The notes under the pieces: generated by a model
What the model saw: the letters and a program-made list of their open reading frames with translations, nothing else
What the model was told of the DNA's origin: nothing
Databases searched by the model: none
NCBI GenBank assembly: GCA_017463225.1
Contig: JAFTPO010000036.1
Coordinates: forward strand, 1 to 51,580
Origin: Lachnospiraceae bacterium
Lineage (GTDB): Bacteria > Bacillota > Clostridia > Lachnospirales > Lachnospiraceae
Direction: 5' to 3'
DNA: 51,580 nt
Made by a program: the position numbers and the translations under genes
In this document: one piece after another, positions 16,167 to 25,120 of the stretch
Numbering within the stretch: position 1 is the stretch's first letter
Layout: the number at the start of each line of letters is the position of its first letter

Positions 16167-16916
16167 TTAATCTGCTAATCCGTATTCATAATAAAAGTCT
16201 TCAACCACACATCCTGACAGCATCTGCTGTGCAGTCTCATCATTAAAATTGTCTGTGGTTATAATAGCTGTTCCTGCTTCATCGAATTTTGCATAGCAAT
16301 ACATATATTCAACCTGAAGATTGATGATAGGTATAGAATGAAGCTCTCCCATATCTCTAATCTTCTTGAATTCTTCCTGCTTGTACTGCTCGAATATCTG
16401 CTCACTTCCTACCAATTCGAAGTTCATATATACAGATCCGGAATTAAGTGTAAAGAGATACTTATCTCCGTTAGGCTTATATCCGAGACCAACGTTATTG
16501 TTCTTGATAAGAATCTTTGCTATGTTAGAGCCCTGAAGCTCATAGAATTCCTGCTTAATCTCCGGCTCAATATCATACATCACATACTGAACCACATAAT
16601 CTCCATCTCTACCTGAGATTCCTACATACTCATAGCCTGCATTGTTAATCTCCTTACCTGTACCCCCTATGTACTTGTCGATGCGAATCTTATCTCCCGT
16701 ATCAACCTTCACATCTGTGTCCGCTTCAACATCCCCAGTCTCAACTTCCACATCTGTGTCCACATCAATATCTCCGGTTTCTACAACTACATCCGTATCA
16801 ATATCCCCTGTGTCCACCTTAACATCGGTGGATTCATCCTTTCCACATCCTATTAATGTGACAAGTAATGTCAGCAGCGTTACCCCTAACGCCAGCCTTT
16901 TCTTAAGTCTTCTCAT
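16167..16916 (-). CDS. lipoprotein with acidic tandem repeats, unknown function
   Basis: A 249-aa secreted lipoprotein. The start at 16916 (MRRLKKRLALGVTLLTLLVT) has AAAGGAG upstream and gives a classic signal peptide ending in the lipobox LIGC. Directly after the cysteine come four or five short acidic repeats of the type DTDVxVxTGD (about residues 28-75), probably a flexible spacer from the membrane. A globular C-terminal domain of about 170 residues follows, with no recognised family. It has DegV downstream-terminator sequence just upstream, so it is its own transcription unit. Confidence 0.8.
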   Translation of the reverse strand: MRRLKKRLALGVTLLTLLVTLIGCGKDESTDVKVDTGDIDTDVVVETGDIDVDTDVEVETGDVEADTDVKVDTGDKIRIDKYIGGTGKEINNAGYEYVGISGRDGDYVVQYVMYDIEPEIKQEFYELQGSNIAKILIKNNNVGLGYKPNGDKYLFTLNSGSVYMNFELVGSEQIFEQYKQEEFKKIRDMGELHSIPIINLQVEYMYCYAKFDEAGTAIITTDNFNDETAQQMLSGCVVEDFYYEYGLAD

Positions 16917-16940
16917 GTTACATTTCTCCTTTTTTGTGTC

Positions 16941-16973
16941 AAAAAATCTAGGTACTATATTTAGCACCTAGAT
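16941..16973 (-). terminator. terminator of the first degV gene
   Basis: Arms TCTAGGTACT (16947-16956) and AGCACCTAGA (16963-16972) form a stem with one mismatch. On the minus strand TTTTTTGAC follows. Confidence 0.85.
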
Positions 16974-17048
16974 TATAATATGACTATTTCACTATTTATT
17001 CAAGTATGATTTTTAAACTTAAAATAATCTTAAAGATTACAGACTGAA

Positions 17049-17900
17049 CTAATTACCTTCGATAAACAATACTCCAAGAGTTCCCGGACCACAGTGTGAG
17101 GATATTACTCCACCTGCTCTGGTTACTATTACCTCCTCAAAGTAATCCAGCTTTACCAGATAGTTGTATACCTGACTGACGACACTTGATGGGCAACCTG
17201 AATGAGTGATAAATATTCTGTCCTTCTTAGCAGTCTTTATACTCTCCTCCAAATCCTTCACATACTCCATGATTACGTGTTCCATCTTGCCTCTGTACTT
17301 CTTTCCTGCAGACATAGCTCCATGTTCCACAACTATCATAGGGTGTAGCTTTAGAACACCTCCTGCCACAGCAGCCAAACCTGTACATCTTCCTCCCCTA
17401 TGAAGATAAGTAAGAGTATCAACCACAAAGCTTGCTCGAACCTTCGATTTTATCTCATCAATGTGTGCCAAAATAGCCTTTTTTGACTTCCCCTGTCTGG
17501 CCATAACGGCAGCCTCCATAACCAAAAGACCTATACCTGTGGACAAATTCTCAGAATCAACAACTGTTACCTGGGACTCCAACCCTGTCTCCTCTACCGC
17601 AATTCTAAAAGCATTTGCAGTTACAGACATTTTCTCTGATATGGTAAATATTATTAATTCATCGTTGGTATCCTTAATCACTTCTATAGCTTCAATAGCC
17701 TCTCTTAAGCCAACTGCAGAGGTCTTTGGTGTATCATTGTGCTCATCAGACCATCTGTAAATTTTGTCAGGAGTTATATCAACTCCGTCTAAGTATTCCT
17801 TTTCCCCAAGAACAATATGTAGTGGAACAATAGTAATTCCGTAGTCCTGCACCATACCATAGGATAAATCACAGGTGCTATCCGCCATAATTTTAACCAT
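17049..17900 (-). CDS. DegV family fatty-acid-binding protein
   Basis: DegV/FakB proteins bind a fatty acid and present it to a FakA kinase to make acyl phosphate for phospholipid synthesis. The 283-aa sequence shows the N-terminal strand and loop KIMADSTCDLS, the ligand-loop TPKTSAVGLREA, and the C-terminal SSHCGPGTLGVLF typical of the family. AGGAGA precedes the ATG; a start four codons later (MADS) is also possible. No fakA is in the window. A TCAATTCTTGTTGA site about 70 bp upstream resembles palindromes before other lipid genes here. Confidence 0.92.
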   Translation of the reverse strand: MVKIMADSTCDLSYGMVQDYGITIVPLHIVLGEKEYLDGVDITPDKIYRWSDEHNDTPKTSAVGLREAIEAIEVIKDTNDELIIFTISEKMSVTANAFRIAVEETGLESQVTVVDSENLSTGIGLLVMEAAVMARQGKSKKAILAHIDEIKSKVRASFVVDTLTYLHRGGRCTGLAAVAGGVLKLHPMIVVEHGAMSAGKKYRGKMEHVIMEYVKDLEESIKTAKKDRIFITHSGCPSSVVSQVYNYLVKLDYFEEVIVTRAGGVISSHCGPGTLGVLFIEGN

Positions 17901-17969
17901 AATTTCACTTCTCTCCTTTTGTTTATATAAACAAAATGCATTATAGCATATTTTTCTTGCAAATATTAA

Positions 17970-17983
17970 TCAATTCTTGTTGA
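17970..17983 (-). promoter_or_regulatory. candidate lipid-gene operator 4 (weaker match)
   Basis: TCAATTCTTGTTGA matches the perfect palindrome TCAACAATTGTTGA at 11 of 14 positions. It lies about 70 bp upstream of the degV start at 17900. A TATAAT with an extended TGC is between site and gene. Confidence 0.35.
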
Positions 17984-18007
17984 ATTTTATTAAAATGAAC
18001 TGTTTTT

Positions 18008-19798
18008 TTATTCATCACACAGATATGTAAGAGGCTTGTTATAGAACCCCTCATATATCTCCTTCCACACTCTTGAATTTTCAGCCATCATCAGATCTAT
18101 GTTCTCTGATTTTTTCTTGTTCTTATCCGGATATATTGCTTCCCCAATATGTACGGTATAAGCCTGCACCGGGAACCCATCTCCATCCATAATCTCTGTG
18201 TCTTCCATGGTTATAAAGCATGGAACTATAGGCACCTTATTGCTTACAGCAAAGGTAAATGCCCCTCTCTTAAGAGGCTTAGGCTTGCGATAATTCCACC
18301 ACATACTCTGCTCAGCATAAACCAATACAAAATGACCCTTCTTAAGAATAAGTCCTAAAGACATCAGAAACTTCTTCATAGTGAAGCCATTGGAGCTAAG
18401 AGGAAGGGTATTGCAATTTCTCATAAGAAAGCCATAAAAGCCAGGAAATGCAGTATAGTTTGCCTCACTTATAACCCTAAAAAGCTTCTTACCTCTAAGC
18501 TTTGCCCTATCGAAAGCCAGCTGCATAGCAAAGCTGTCAAAGGCATTAAAATGATTGCAGGTAAGAATGGCTCCGGTCTCCAACTCTCTAAGATTCTCTA
18601 AGCCCTTAATCTCCTTGATAACCAGCTGCTTTTTCTTCATCAGATTACCAACAAACCAATATGCCATCTTAAATGCATATTTTGTACTAAGCTTACTTCG
18701 CATCTTTCTTCGAAGATAATCAACCTCCTCCGGCTTTAGCTCTCGCCCCGGTGGGTCATCCTCCACATCCTGGTCAAATATACCCTTTCGCTCTAAGCTC
18801 TCTATACGCCTAAGTACCTCAACTCTGGTTAGCTTAGGAGTCTTATGATCTCCAAAGCGATTAAAATAGTTATCTATATTATCTATTTCAGCTTTTGCAA
18901 GATTCTCCAGATTTGCCCCATATTGCCTTATTTTGTTAGCCTCCACTTCATCAAAGCTATCCCTTATGGCTTTAAGCTCCTTCACCATAGGAGTTCTTTC
19001 TGCCACCTGCCAGAAATAACTTCCCATACGGCAATCCTGAGACTGCCATGGTTTTACTGACAGATTGTAATGAATTAGCTTGGCCTTCTCCTCCTGACAT
19101 GGTAGTTCTCCAACCATCTGTACATTCCATCTTGGGTCCAGCCACATTACTTTTTCCTTACACAATATGTTGAGATAATCCTGATCCTGTGCTACCACAA
19201 AGGTATATGTATTTAGAAGCTGAATAAACTCATCTAACATGTTATTTGCTCTAAATCTCTCACAGTTAATTAGAACAACACCTGCATTGAAGTAAGCACC
19301 TCTTGATATTCCTAGAACTTTCTCAACATAATCTCCATATACATCTGTCTGCACCACCAGCTGGTCTCTAACAGCACCTATGTAATGATTCCCCAAATCT
19401 GCATCATAAAGATTTGCAATATCCTCTCTTACAATGGTGTCACTGTCTATATATATTACCTTGTCATATTCCTTAAACATGTCCGCAATAAATATTCTGT
19501 AATAGGTGGTGGCAGTATAATAATCTCTTACAGCTATCTTCTTCTGGATACCCTTTAATTCATTGCTTACATCCACGAAACATATCCTGCAGTTAGGTTT
19601 CTCCAGCTTCTTCACCATCCTTTGATTCTCTAAGCTAATATCAGTGTGCAGAATATGCAACATATAATATCTGGAAGGATTCATATTATCAATCATAGAC
19701 TGCATAGTAACCAACATAAATTTCACATACTTGTCATCTGCTGCAAAAAATACAGGAACAGACCTTCTTCGTCTCATAATTCTTAGTGATTTACTCAT
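18008..19798 (-). CDS. fusion: GT8 glycosyltransferase plus PlsC-type acyltransferase
   Basis: The 596-aa protein joins two domains normally encoded separately. Residues about 12-280 are a family-8 glycosyltransferase (PVFFAADDKYVKFMLVTMQS, the metal-binding YIDSDT, and QDQDYLN and HYNLSVKPW near the end of the domain). After a charged linker (about 300-380) a lysophospholipid acyltransferase domain follows, with NHFNAFD (H416, D421) and an EQSMW motif near 496, the equivalent of the PEG motif. No signal peptide is present; a cytoplasmic face-of-membrane role in a glycolipid or cell-surface polymer is likely. It is the last gene of an operon with a GT8 and an acyltransferase. AAAGGAG precedes the ATG. 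Confidence 0.88.
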   Translation of the reverse strand: MSKSLRIMRRRRSVPVFFAADDKYVKFMLVTMQSMIDNMNPSRYYMLHILHTDISLENQRMVKKLEKPNCRICFVDVSNELKGIQKKIAVRDYYTATTYYRIFIADMFKEYDKVIYIDSDTIVREDIANLYDADLGNHYIGAVRDQLVVQTDVYGDYVEKVLGISRGAYFNAGVVLINCERFRANNMLDEFIQLLNTYTFVVAQDQDYLNILCKEKVMWLDPRWNVQMVGELPCQEEKAKLIHYNLSVKPWQSQDCRMGSYFWQVAERTPMVKELKAIRDSFDEVEANKIRQYGANLENLAKAEIDNIDNYFNRFGDHKTPKLTRVEVLRRIESLERKGIFDQDVEDDPPGRELKPEEVDYLRRKMRSKLSTKYAFKMAYWFVGNLMKKKQLVIKEIKGLENLRELETGAILTCNHFNAFDSFAMQLAFDRAKLRGKKLFRVISEANYTAFPGFYGFLMRNCNTLPLSSNGFTMKKFLMSLGLILKKGHFVLVYAEQSMWWNYRKPKPLKRGAFTFAVSNKVPIVPCFITMEDTEIMDGDGFPVQAYTVHIGEAIYPDKNKKKSENIDLMMAENSRVWKEIYEGFYNKPLTYLCDE

Positions 19799-19816
19799 AT
19801 TCTTCTCCTTTACACC

Positions 19817-20653
19817 TTAGCTACCAGACTCTTGGCGCTGGAATTTCTTCTTAAGAAATATATATTCATACAACACATCATCAAATTCGTAATATTTAAA
19901 TACTCCGTACATTTTGCTAACATGCCATTGTTTAATGTTGTCAGTATGGGGATATGGGAGCCAAAACAACCTTCTAGAAAAGTGTCTTAGCACAGTTTTC
20001 TTGTTCAAAAACTTCTGGTCGTTATACTTCTGAGGAAGCATCTTTTTCCTGGTGGTACTCCTATATATCGCACTCTGGTCAGCAAAAGGAAGCTTCTTAG
20101 TTTTAATCAGCTCTCTTGCCTTTTCGAAAAGCAAGGTACGTCTACACTCATTCATATTAAATAATAGCATCCCGGCATTAATATAATTGGGATTTACCAA
20201 ATATTTGCCATAGTGATCTCTGGCTGCAGCATACTCATAGCCTGTCACGTCCTGGTTATAAAGAATCTGTATATCTCGGTTAAACAGCATATCCACATCC
20301 AGATATAACACCTTATCCGGTATGCCCGGAATCATATCCATAAACAATCTAAGCAAAGTGTATGGCGAGCAATAGCACTGCTCATTAGGGCAGTTTGAAA
20401 ACTCCCTCATATAGATGTCTGTAACATCCACCTTTATTATCTCATTTTTAGGATTGTACTCTCTGGCAACCTGTTGAAGAAATTCTATACTTTTGTCATC
20501 TATAGCCTTATATTCCGGCTTTATATGAGACACATCCATAGTGAGCACATATACCTTAAAGGGCTCCCTACTTTCTGTCCTCATAAACACAGAAAGTAGA
20601 CATGTAAGCACCCCATCGAAAACCTTATCATTTCCAGAAAAAAGAATGTTCAT
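19817..20653 (-). CDS. family-8 glycosyltransferase
   Basis: The 278-aa protein is a GT-A-fold sugar transferase: MNILFSGNDKVFDGVLTCLL at the N-terminus, DxD motif in VLYLDVDMLF, NAGMLLFN, ADQSAI and a C-terminal HFSRRLFWLP. These enzymes use UDP-sugars and Mn2+. It is soluble, without membrane helices. It lies 3 bp downstream of the acyltransferase and 18 bp upstream of the GT8-PlsC fusion, so the three are cotranscribed. The acceptor is probably a lipid or surface glycan but is not known. Confidence 0.9.
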   Translation of the reverse strand: MNILFSGNDKVFDGVLTCLLSVFMRTESREPFKVYVLTMDVSHIKPEYKAIDDKSIEFLQQVAREYNPKNEIIKVDVTDIYMREFSNCPNEQCYCSPYTLLRLFMDMIPGIPDKVLYLDVDMLFNRDIQILYNQDVTGYEYAAARDHYGKYLVNPNYINAGMLLFNMNECRRTLLFEKARELIKTKKLPFADQSAIYRSTTRKKMLPQKYNDQKFLNKKTVLRHFSRRLFWLPYPHTDNIKQWHVSKMYGVFKYYEFDDVLYEYIFLKKKFQRQESGS

Positions 20654-20656
20654 ATT

Positions 20657-21436
20657 CTAGTCCTCTCTTTTCACATACTTTATTATATCTATGTTGCTTT
20701 TCCTGCTGTTCATCTTCATTGATTCTATAGCCTGCCTGTGTAGCCTAAGTCTTTGCTCCTTCACCGAAAGGCTTTGTTCCGGATAAAATGGCCCGTCAAC
20801 ATAGGTCACTATCCTAGGAGTTTTTCTATATATTCTCCTTTGATATGTATTAGTAAATGTATAAACCGGAGCCTTATATTTCACAGGATATCTAAATGAT
20901 GCATCACCAAAATTTCTTATTCCCGTATAGTAAGGCCAGATATGAGCCTCTGGGTATATAGCTATATTGCTGCCTCTTCTCATTAGCTTATCCATGGCAA
21001 AATTAAAATTTCTCCCCGCCTCCTTATCGTCAGGAAGAGGTAATGCACCAAGACATGGTGTTATCCTACCCAAAACAGGCATAGATACATTATTGGAATG
21101 TACGATTACATAAGCACCCTTAGGATGAGTCAGCATAGTTGGTATCAAGGCATCCGCTATGGCATTGGTGTGATTACCATACATAAAGCATCCTCTTTTC
21201 TTGGCCTCCTTCATACATTCTTTATTTACTATCTTATGTCCATATTTAAGCTTAAGAAAAGCATATGCCAATGGCTTTGCAACCACATAATACAGAAGGC
21301 CTCTTCCCAATCCCCTTAAGGGACCACCCAGGTATTTGTAGCTACCGTCGATTCTCCGAGGTGTAATCTCTGCTTGGGAGAATTCGTCCTCCAGTTCATT
21401 ATCATAATATATAATTTTTTTGTTATCCTTTTTCAT
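20657..21436 (-). CDS. divergent PlsC-like acyltransferase
   Basis: The 259-aa protein has a lysophospholipid acyltransferase core: YGNHTNAIAD at residues 86-95 and AIYPEAHIWPYY later, the equivalent of FPEG. The His-Asp pair is H-x5-D instead of the usual H-x4-D, and PEG is PEA, so it is a diverged member; activity is uncertain. A GAGGG lies five bases before the ATG at 21436, preferred over an upstream ATG or TTG that falls in the terminator of the preceding gene. It starts the operon acyltransferase - GT8 - GT8-PlsC, which may glycosylate or acylate a cell-envelope lipid. Confidence 0.85.
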   Translation of the reverse strand: MKKDNKKIIYYDNELEDEFSQAEITPRRIDGSYKYLGGPLRGLGRGLLYYVVAKPLAYAFLKLKYGHKIVNKECMKEAKKRGCFMYGNHTNAIADALIPTMLTHPKGAYVIVHSNNVSMPVLGRITPCLGALPLPDDKEAGRNFNFAMDKLMRRGSNIAIYPEAHIWPYYTGIRNFGDASFRYPVKYKAPVYTFTNTYQRRIYRKTPRIVTYVDGPFYPEQSLSVKEQRLRLHRQAIESMKMNSRKSNIDIIKYVKRED

Positions 21437-21450
21437 GGCAACCCTCATAG

Positions 21451-21487
21451 AAAACAAAATCCCCTACTGAACTATATAGTAGGGGAT
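21451..21487 (-). terminator. terminator between the second degV gene and the GT operon
   Basis: Perfect 10-bp arms ATCCCCTACT (21459-21468) and AGTAGGGGAT (21478-21487), followed on the minus strand by ATTTTGTTTT. It ends 15 bp before the next start codon, so the following operon either relies on readthrough or has a promoter inside this short region. Confidence 0.85.
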
Positions 21488-21526
21488 AAAACTATCTGTT
21501 TGTTACTAAAGCTGCAAAATACGTTC

Positions 21527-22408
21527 CTACTTGTCTAACATAGGCTTACAGGAACATCCAATTCCCAAGGCACCCTGTCCTGTATGACAGCATACACCCA
21601 AGGATAGGTTATCACACATAACCTCCATATCAGGAAATTCTGCCTGAATCTCCTTAATCCACTGATCGGTCTCCTCCTTAGTACCAGCTGAAGCTGCAAG
21701 TAAGTAAACCTCTCCTTTTTCATACCAATCCTTAAAGCGATTCTCCAAATCATGCCTGATGGCTTCAAGCATTATCGTCTTAGCCTTTGCAAATCCACGA
21801 CATTTCTTGTAGGAATCTAGCTTACCAATATCCAGCTTAAGTACAGGGGAAATATTTAGAGCTGTACCAATAAGTGCAACAGCTGGGGATATTCTTCCAC
21901 CCTTTTTCAAATATTCTAATGTCTTTACAGCCAGATAAATTGTCTCCTTGTCCTTGTACTCTTCTAAGGTAGTCTTTATCTCTTCAGCAGAATAACCTTT
22001 ATCAATCATATTAAGTGCATCTATGATAGCACAGTGAGAAGGTGTAGATACACGTCCATTATCCACTACTAACACCTTATCCTTAAACTCACTGTCGCAA
22101 GCCAGACCCTGTGCGGTTTCACATCCACCACTAAGTCCACTGCTTATAGGAATATAGAGTATCTTCTCATACTCCTTAAGACCTTCTCTCCAGGCATTCA
22201 TAACATCCTCCGGAGATGGCTGTGAGGTTGAAACAGTTTTGCCTTCCTCCAAATACTTGAAGAAATCGTCTCTTGTTAATGTTACATCCTCAAAGTAGCA
22301 CTCATCACCGATATAAAATGGCATAGGAAGAACTGTCACTCCAAGTCTTGCCGCCTCTTCTTTAGTTATACTACTGTGACTGTCTGTAATAATTCCAATT
22401 TTCTTCAT
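21527..22408 (-). CDS. DegV family fatty-acid-binding protein (second copy)
   Basis: The 293-aa protein starts at 22408 (MKKIGIITDSHSSITKEEAA) with GGGAGA upstream; two upstream codons open on TTG are less likely. Family features are ITDSHSSI, STSQPSPEDV (fatty-acid contact loop), SSGLSGGCET and C-terminal HTGQGALGIG. It should bind a fatty acid for a FakA-type kinase. The two DegV copies here may prefer different acyl chains, as seen in other Firmicutes, but that is an inference. A perfect TCAACAATTGTTGA palindrome lies 130 bp upstream. Unusually, this copy is cysteine-rich at the C-terminus (VCCHTGQ, GCSCKP). Confidence 0.92.
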   Translation of the reverse strand: MKKIGIITDSHSSITKEEAARLGVTVLPMPFYIGDECYFEDVTLTRDDFFKYLEEGKTVSTSQPSPEDVMNAWREGLKEYEKILYIPISSGLSGGCETAQGLACDSEFKDKVLVVDNGRVSTPSHCAIIDALNMIDKGYSAEEIKTTLEEYKDKETIYLAVKTLEYLKKGGRISPAVALIGTALNISPVLKLDIGKLDSYKKCRGFAKAKTIMLEAIRHDLENRFKDWYEKGEVYLLAASAGTKEETDQWIKEIQAEFPDMEVMCDNLSLGVCCHTGQGALGIGCSCKPMLDK

Positions 22409-22540
22409 TGTCAATATCTCCCGAATATATATAACGATTATTTCCTTTTTTATATCACACTATACATTATTACAAAAAATTCCAATACGCATTATATCAT
22501 AATCATATTAACAATGTGTTATAATTTTTTATCTAAAACT

Positions 22541-22554
22541 TCAACAATTGTTGA
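22541..22554 (-). promoter_or_regulatory. candidate lipid-gene operator 1 (perfect palindrome)
   Basis: TCAACAATTGTTGA is a perfect 14-bp palindrome. On the minus strand TTGAAG overlaps it as a possible -35, with TAACAC 17 bp on. It sits between the flavodoxin stop (22584) and the degV start (22408). Similar sites are at 25838, 38931 and, weaker, 17970. Confidence 0.5.
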
Positions 22555-22583
22555 TATTTTCATCTTGTAAAACATAAAACAAA

Positions 22584-23294
22584 TTACAGGATTGAGTTCC
22601 AATAATTATTAACTAATGTCTCAAATGCCTTCTGAGGTAAAATAGGCTCCGACGCCTTATTTATAAGCTCAACCGAAACATTTTCTCCTCTGCCCAGCAA
22701 TCTTCCGATTTCTCTGTATCTGTTAAGATATGCTTCTATCTGAGGCTTAAGGGGTGGTATAGCAAACATCTCTCCCTGTGGACATAACAAAGGTATATAT
22801 TTACCCTTACCACAGATAAAATTATATTCCTTAATCAATGCATCATATATCTCCTCAGTTCGTGCGTATCCACATGTAGAAACAAGCACAAGCTTCTTGC
22901 CGGACATATCGAATCTTGGGGCATGAAATGCATTGTCCCCTATAGACATACATTCGCCCTTATATGTTTCCATAAGAGGCATCATTCGATCTGTAAATGT
23001 TTTCATAGGGCCAGGCATTCCAAAGAAATACAGAGGAAAGCTTTCTATTACCAGGTCAGCCTGCATTATATCTTCATAAACTTGGGTCATAACATCATCT
23101 ATTACACATTTACCTGCAGTTTTTCCCCAACAACTCATACAGCCTAAGCATGGAGTAATATCCATATCCTTAACAGTTAGCTGTTTTATAATATTATCTT
23201 TATTCTCTGCAATACCCTCTAACAATGCATTAGTAAGCTTCATCGTATTGCTAGCTTTCCCCTTGGGACTTCCATTTATTACAAGTACATTCAT
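22584..23294 (-). CDS. flavodoxin-like NAD(P)H:FMN oxidoreductase
   Basis: The 236-aa protein is an FMN reductase/flavodoxin-fold enzyme: VINGSPKGKASNT phosphate-binding loop at the N-terminus, a cysteine cluster CLGCMSCWGKTAGKC typical of iron-sulfur flavoprotein-like reductases, and SFPLYFFGMPGPMKTFTDR. It is cytosolic. AGGAGG precedes the ATG. It is the last gene of the PlsC - ligase - ACP - flavodoxin run, suggesting it reduces or supplies electrons for a carrier-bound acyl product; the substrate is unknown. Confidence 0.88.
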   Translation of the reverse strand: MNVLVINGSPKGKASNTMKLTNALLEGIAENKDNIIKQLTVKDMDITPCLGCMSCWGKTAGKCVIDDVMTQVYEDIMQADLVIESFPLYFFGMPGPMKTFTDRMMPLMETYKGECMSIGDNAFHAPRFDMSGKKLVLVSTCGYARTEEIYDALIKEYNFICGKGKYIPLLCPQGEMFAIPPLKPQIEAYLNRYREIGRLLGRGENVSVELINKASEPILPQKAFETLVNNYWNSIL

Positions 23295-23354
23295 AATTAT
23301 CTATATCCTCCTGACGCGACTACATCTATACCTAATAATTCTATATAATAAATG

Positions 23355-23582
23355 CTACGCCAGCTGTCCCTCTACGTAATCGCAGATATCCTTTACAGTA
23401 TCTATCTTAGCGGAAGGCTCAAAATTAATTCCAAACTCCTCTTCCACAGACACTGCGAGAAGTAGCATATTCAAAGAATCAACTCCTAAGTCTGATGTAA
23501 GCACAGTCTCTGGCTTTATATCTGCTGTATCAACCTGTGGCATAACTCTTTCAAATATATTCTTAAGCTTATCAAATATCAT
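23355..23582 (-). CDS. acyl carrier protein
   Basis: A 75-aa acidic four-helix carrier. The phosphopantetheine site is DSL with Ser36 (GVDSLNMLLL). GGAAG precedes the ATG. Lying directly after an adenylate-forming ligase and near an acyltransferase, it is probably a dedicated carrier for that ligase and not the housekeeping fatty-acid-synthesis ACP, since no fab genes are adjacent. Confidence 0.92.
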   Translation of the reverse strand: MIFDKLKNIFERVMPQVDTADIKPETVLTSDLGVDSLNMLLLAVSVEEEFGINFEPSAKIDTVKDICDYVEGQLA

Positions 23583-23607
23583 AATATCTTCCTCCTTAGC
23601 CTTACGC

Positions 23608-25095
23608 TTAATTTTGATTTCTATCTATCTTAAGTGCACCGGTTTTCTTAAAGTCCTCTGTTCTAACAACAAGCTTTAGCACTCTTTTATATGGTGGCAG
23701 ATTAGTATTAACCTCATCTACTATAGTCTGAAGCTTAGTTCTAATCTCCTCTTCTGACATCCCTGCTGCCTCCGGAGCATATGGAAGTATCTCTATTCCT
23801 ATAACGCCCTGACCATTTTTATCCATCTCACTTACCAAGCAGTCCTTAACAAAGGAATTCTTGTAGAACAGTTCCTCTATCTCCTCTGGAGATACATTTT
23901 CACCATTGCCAAGAATAATCAGATTCTTAATTCTTCCTGTTATGTAAATATATCCATTTTCATCAAACTCCACCAGGTCTCCTGTCTTAAACCAGCCATC
24001 TTCGAATACCTTGGCATTAAGTTCTGGTTCGTTATAGTAACCAAGCATAAGATTATCGCCCTTAAGCCAAAGCTCTCCGTCCACAACCTTGTATTCCTGC
24101 TCTGGGTATGGCTTACCCATAGATTCAGGATATTTATCAGTTTCTGCATTGGCAAAGGACAGATTAGCAGTCTCAGTCAGACCATAGCCTGCACAAAGAC
24201 GTATTCCCATATCTTCTGCAATCTTCATAAGACGAGGTGGAACAGGTGCCGCACCTACAACCAACGTTTCTAAGTCCCCTAAAAACTCCTTGCCCTTCAG
24301 CTTAGCTATACTGAATATGATATCCACAAGTCCCGGAACAAGCACTAATACATGTGGTCTTACAACCGGTATGTCCCCCACCGCAGCCTTCATATCTGTA
24401 CACCCATACACCAGCGAACCAGTGTAAAGACAAGCTAAAAAGCTCTTTATGGAGCCAAATATATGTGATAGAGGCAGCATGAGCAGATATCTCTTATGCA
24501 TAACCTTTCCTGGCTGGAATACTCCATTAAATGCACCTCTCATCATAGCTCCGTGAGTCATGACCGCTCCCTTTGGAGCTCCTGTGGTACCACCTGTAAA
24601 ATATATTGCAGCCACTGTATCCTTGGTAACCTGAGCGTAATCCGCCTCATTATCACCTATGGATTTTGTTGGCCAAACCTTGCACTTAAGTCCCTCTGCA
24701 AGAGGCATAAATTCCTCAGCTACAAATATTCCCTCTAATTCAAACTTCATGGATATTCCCATAATAGCCTGAGCATTGAGTGCATTTGGCAGCATAATGT
24801 ATGTATAGCCTGCGGTTGCTATGGCAAGAAGCAGCTCCATGGCATCCAAATCATTCCTAGCCATAACTGCAATCTTTGCACCTGGTGTAAGTCCCTGACT
24901 ATAGATAAAATCTCTTCTTCTGGCTACTCTTTTAACAAGCTCCTTATATGTATAGGTTGTTATCTTATCACTAATAGCAGGATAGTCCGAATAGTCCCTT
25001 TCACACTTTTTAAGAAGCTCCACATAGGTAGGCAAATACTCAAAGGTTGCCATCTCCACCGGGTCAACCATATTGTAAAAATAATTGTCCTTCAT
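23608..25095 (-). CDS. adenylate-forming acyl-CoA/acyl-ACP ligase
   Basis: The 495-aa ANL-superfamily enzyme activates a carboxylic acid as an acyl-adenylate and passes it to a thiol. Motifs in order: IYFTGGTTGAPKGAVMTH (P-loop), GYGLTETANL, WFKTGDLVEFDENGYIYITG, and the hinge/lysine segment GRIKNLIILGNGENVSPEEI. The terminal TGALKIDR carries the catalytic lysine. The adjacent ACP gene 25 bp downstream suggests acyl-ACP synthesis. The partner PlsC gene lies 25 bp upstream. Together they could scavenge fatty acids into phospholipid or build a special lipid; the acid is unknown. Confidence 0.9.
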   Translation of the reverse strand: MKDNYFYNMVDPVEMATFEYLPTYVELLKKCERDYSDYPAISDKITTYTYKELVKRVARRRDFIYSQGLTPGAKIAVMARNDLDAMELLLAIATAGYTYIMLPNALNAQAIMGISMKFELEGIFVAEEFMPLAEGLKCKVWPTKSIGDNEADYAQVTKDTVAAIYFTGGTTGAPKGAVMTHGAMMRGAFNGVFQPGKVMHKRYLLMLPLSHIFGSIKSFLACLYTGSLVYGCTDMKAAVGDIPVVRPHVLVLVPGLVDIIFSIAKLKGKEFLGDLETLVVGAAPVPPRLMKIAEDMGIRLCAGYGLTETANLSFANAETDKYPESMGKPYPEQEYKVVDGELWLKGDNLMLGYYNEPELNAKVFEDGWFKTGDLVEFDENGYIYITGRIKNLIILGNGENVSPEEIEELFYKNSFVKDCLVSEMDKNGQGVIGIEILPYAPEAAGMSEEEIRTKLQTIVDEVNTNLPPYKRVLKLVVRTEDFKKTGALKIDRNQN

Positions 25096-25120
25096 TCTTT
25101 CCTTCGTTCCTTTCTTATGT

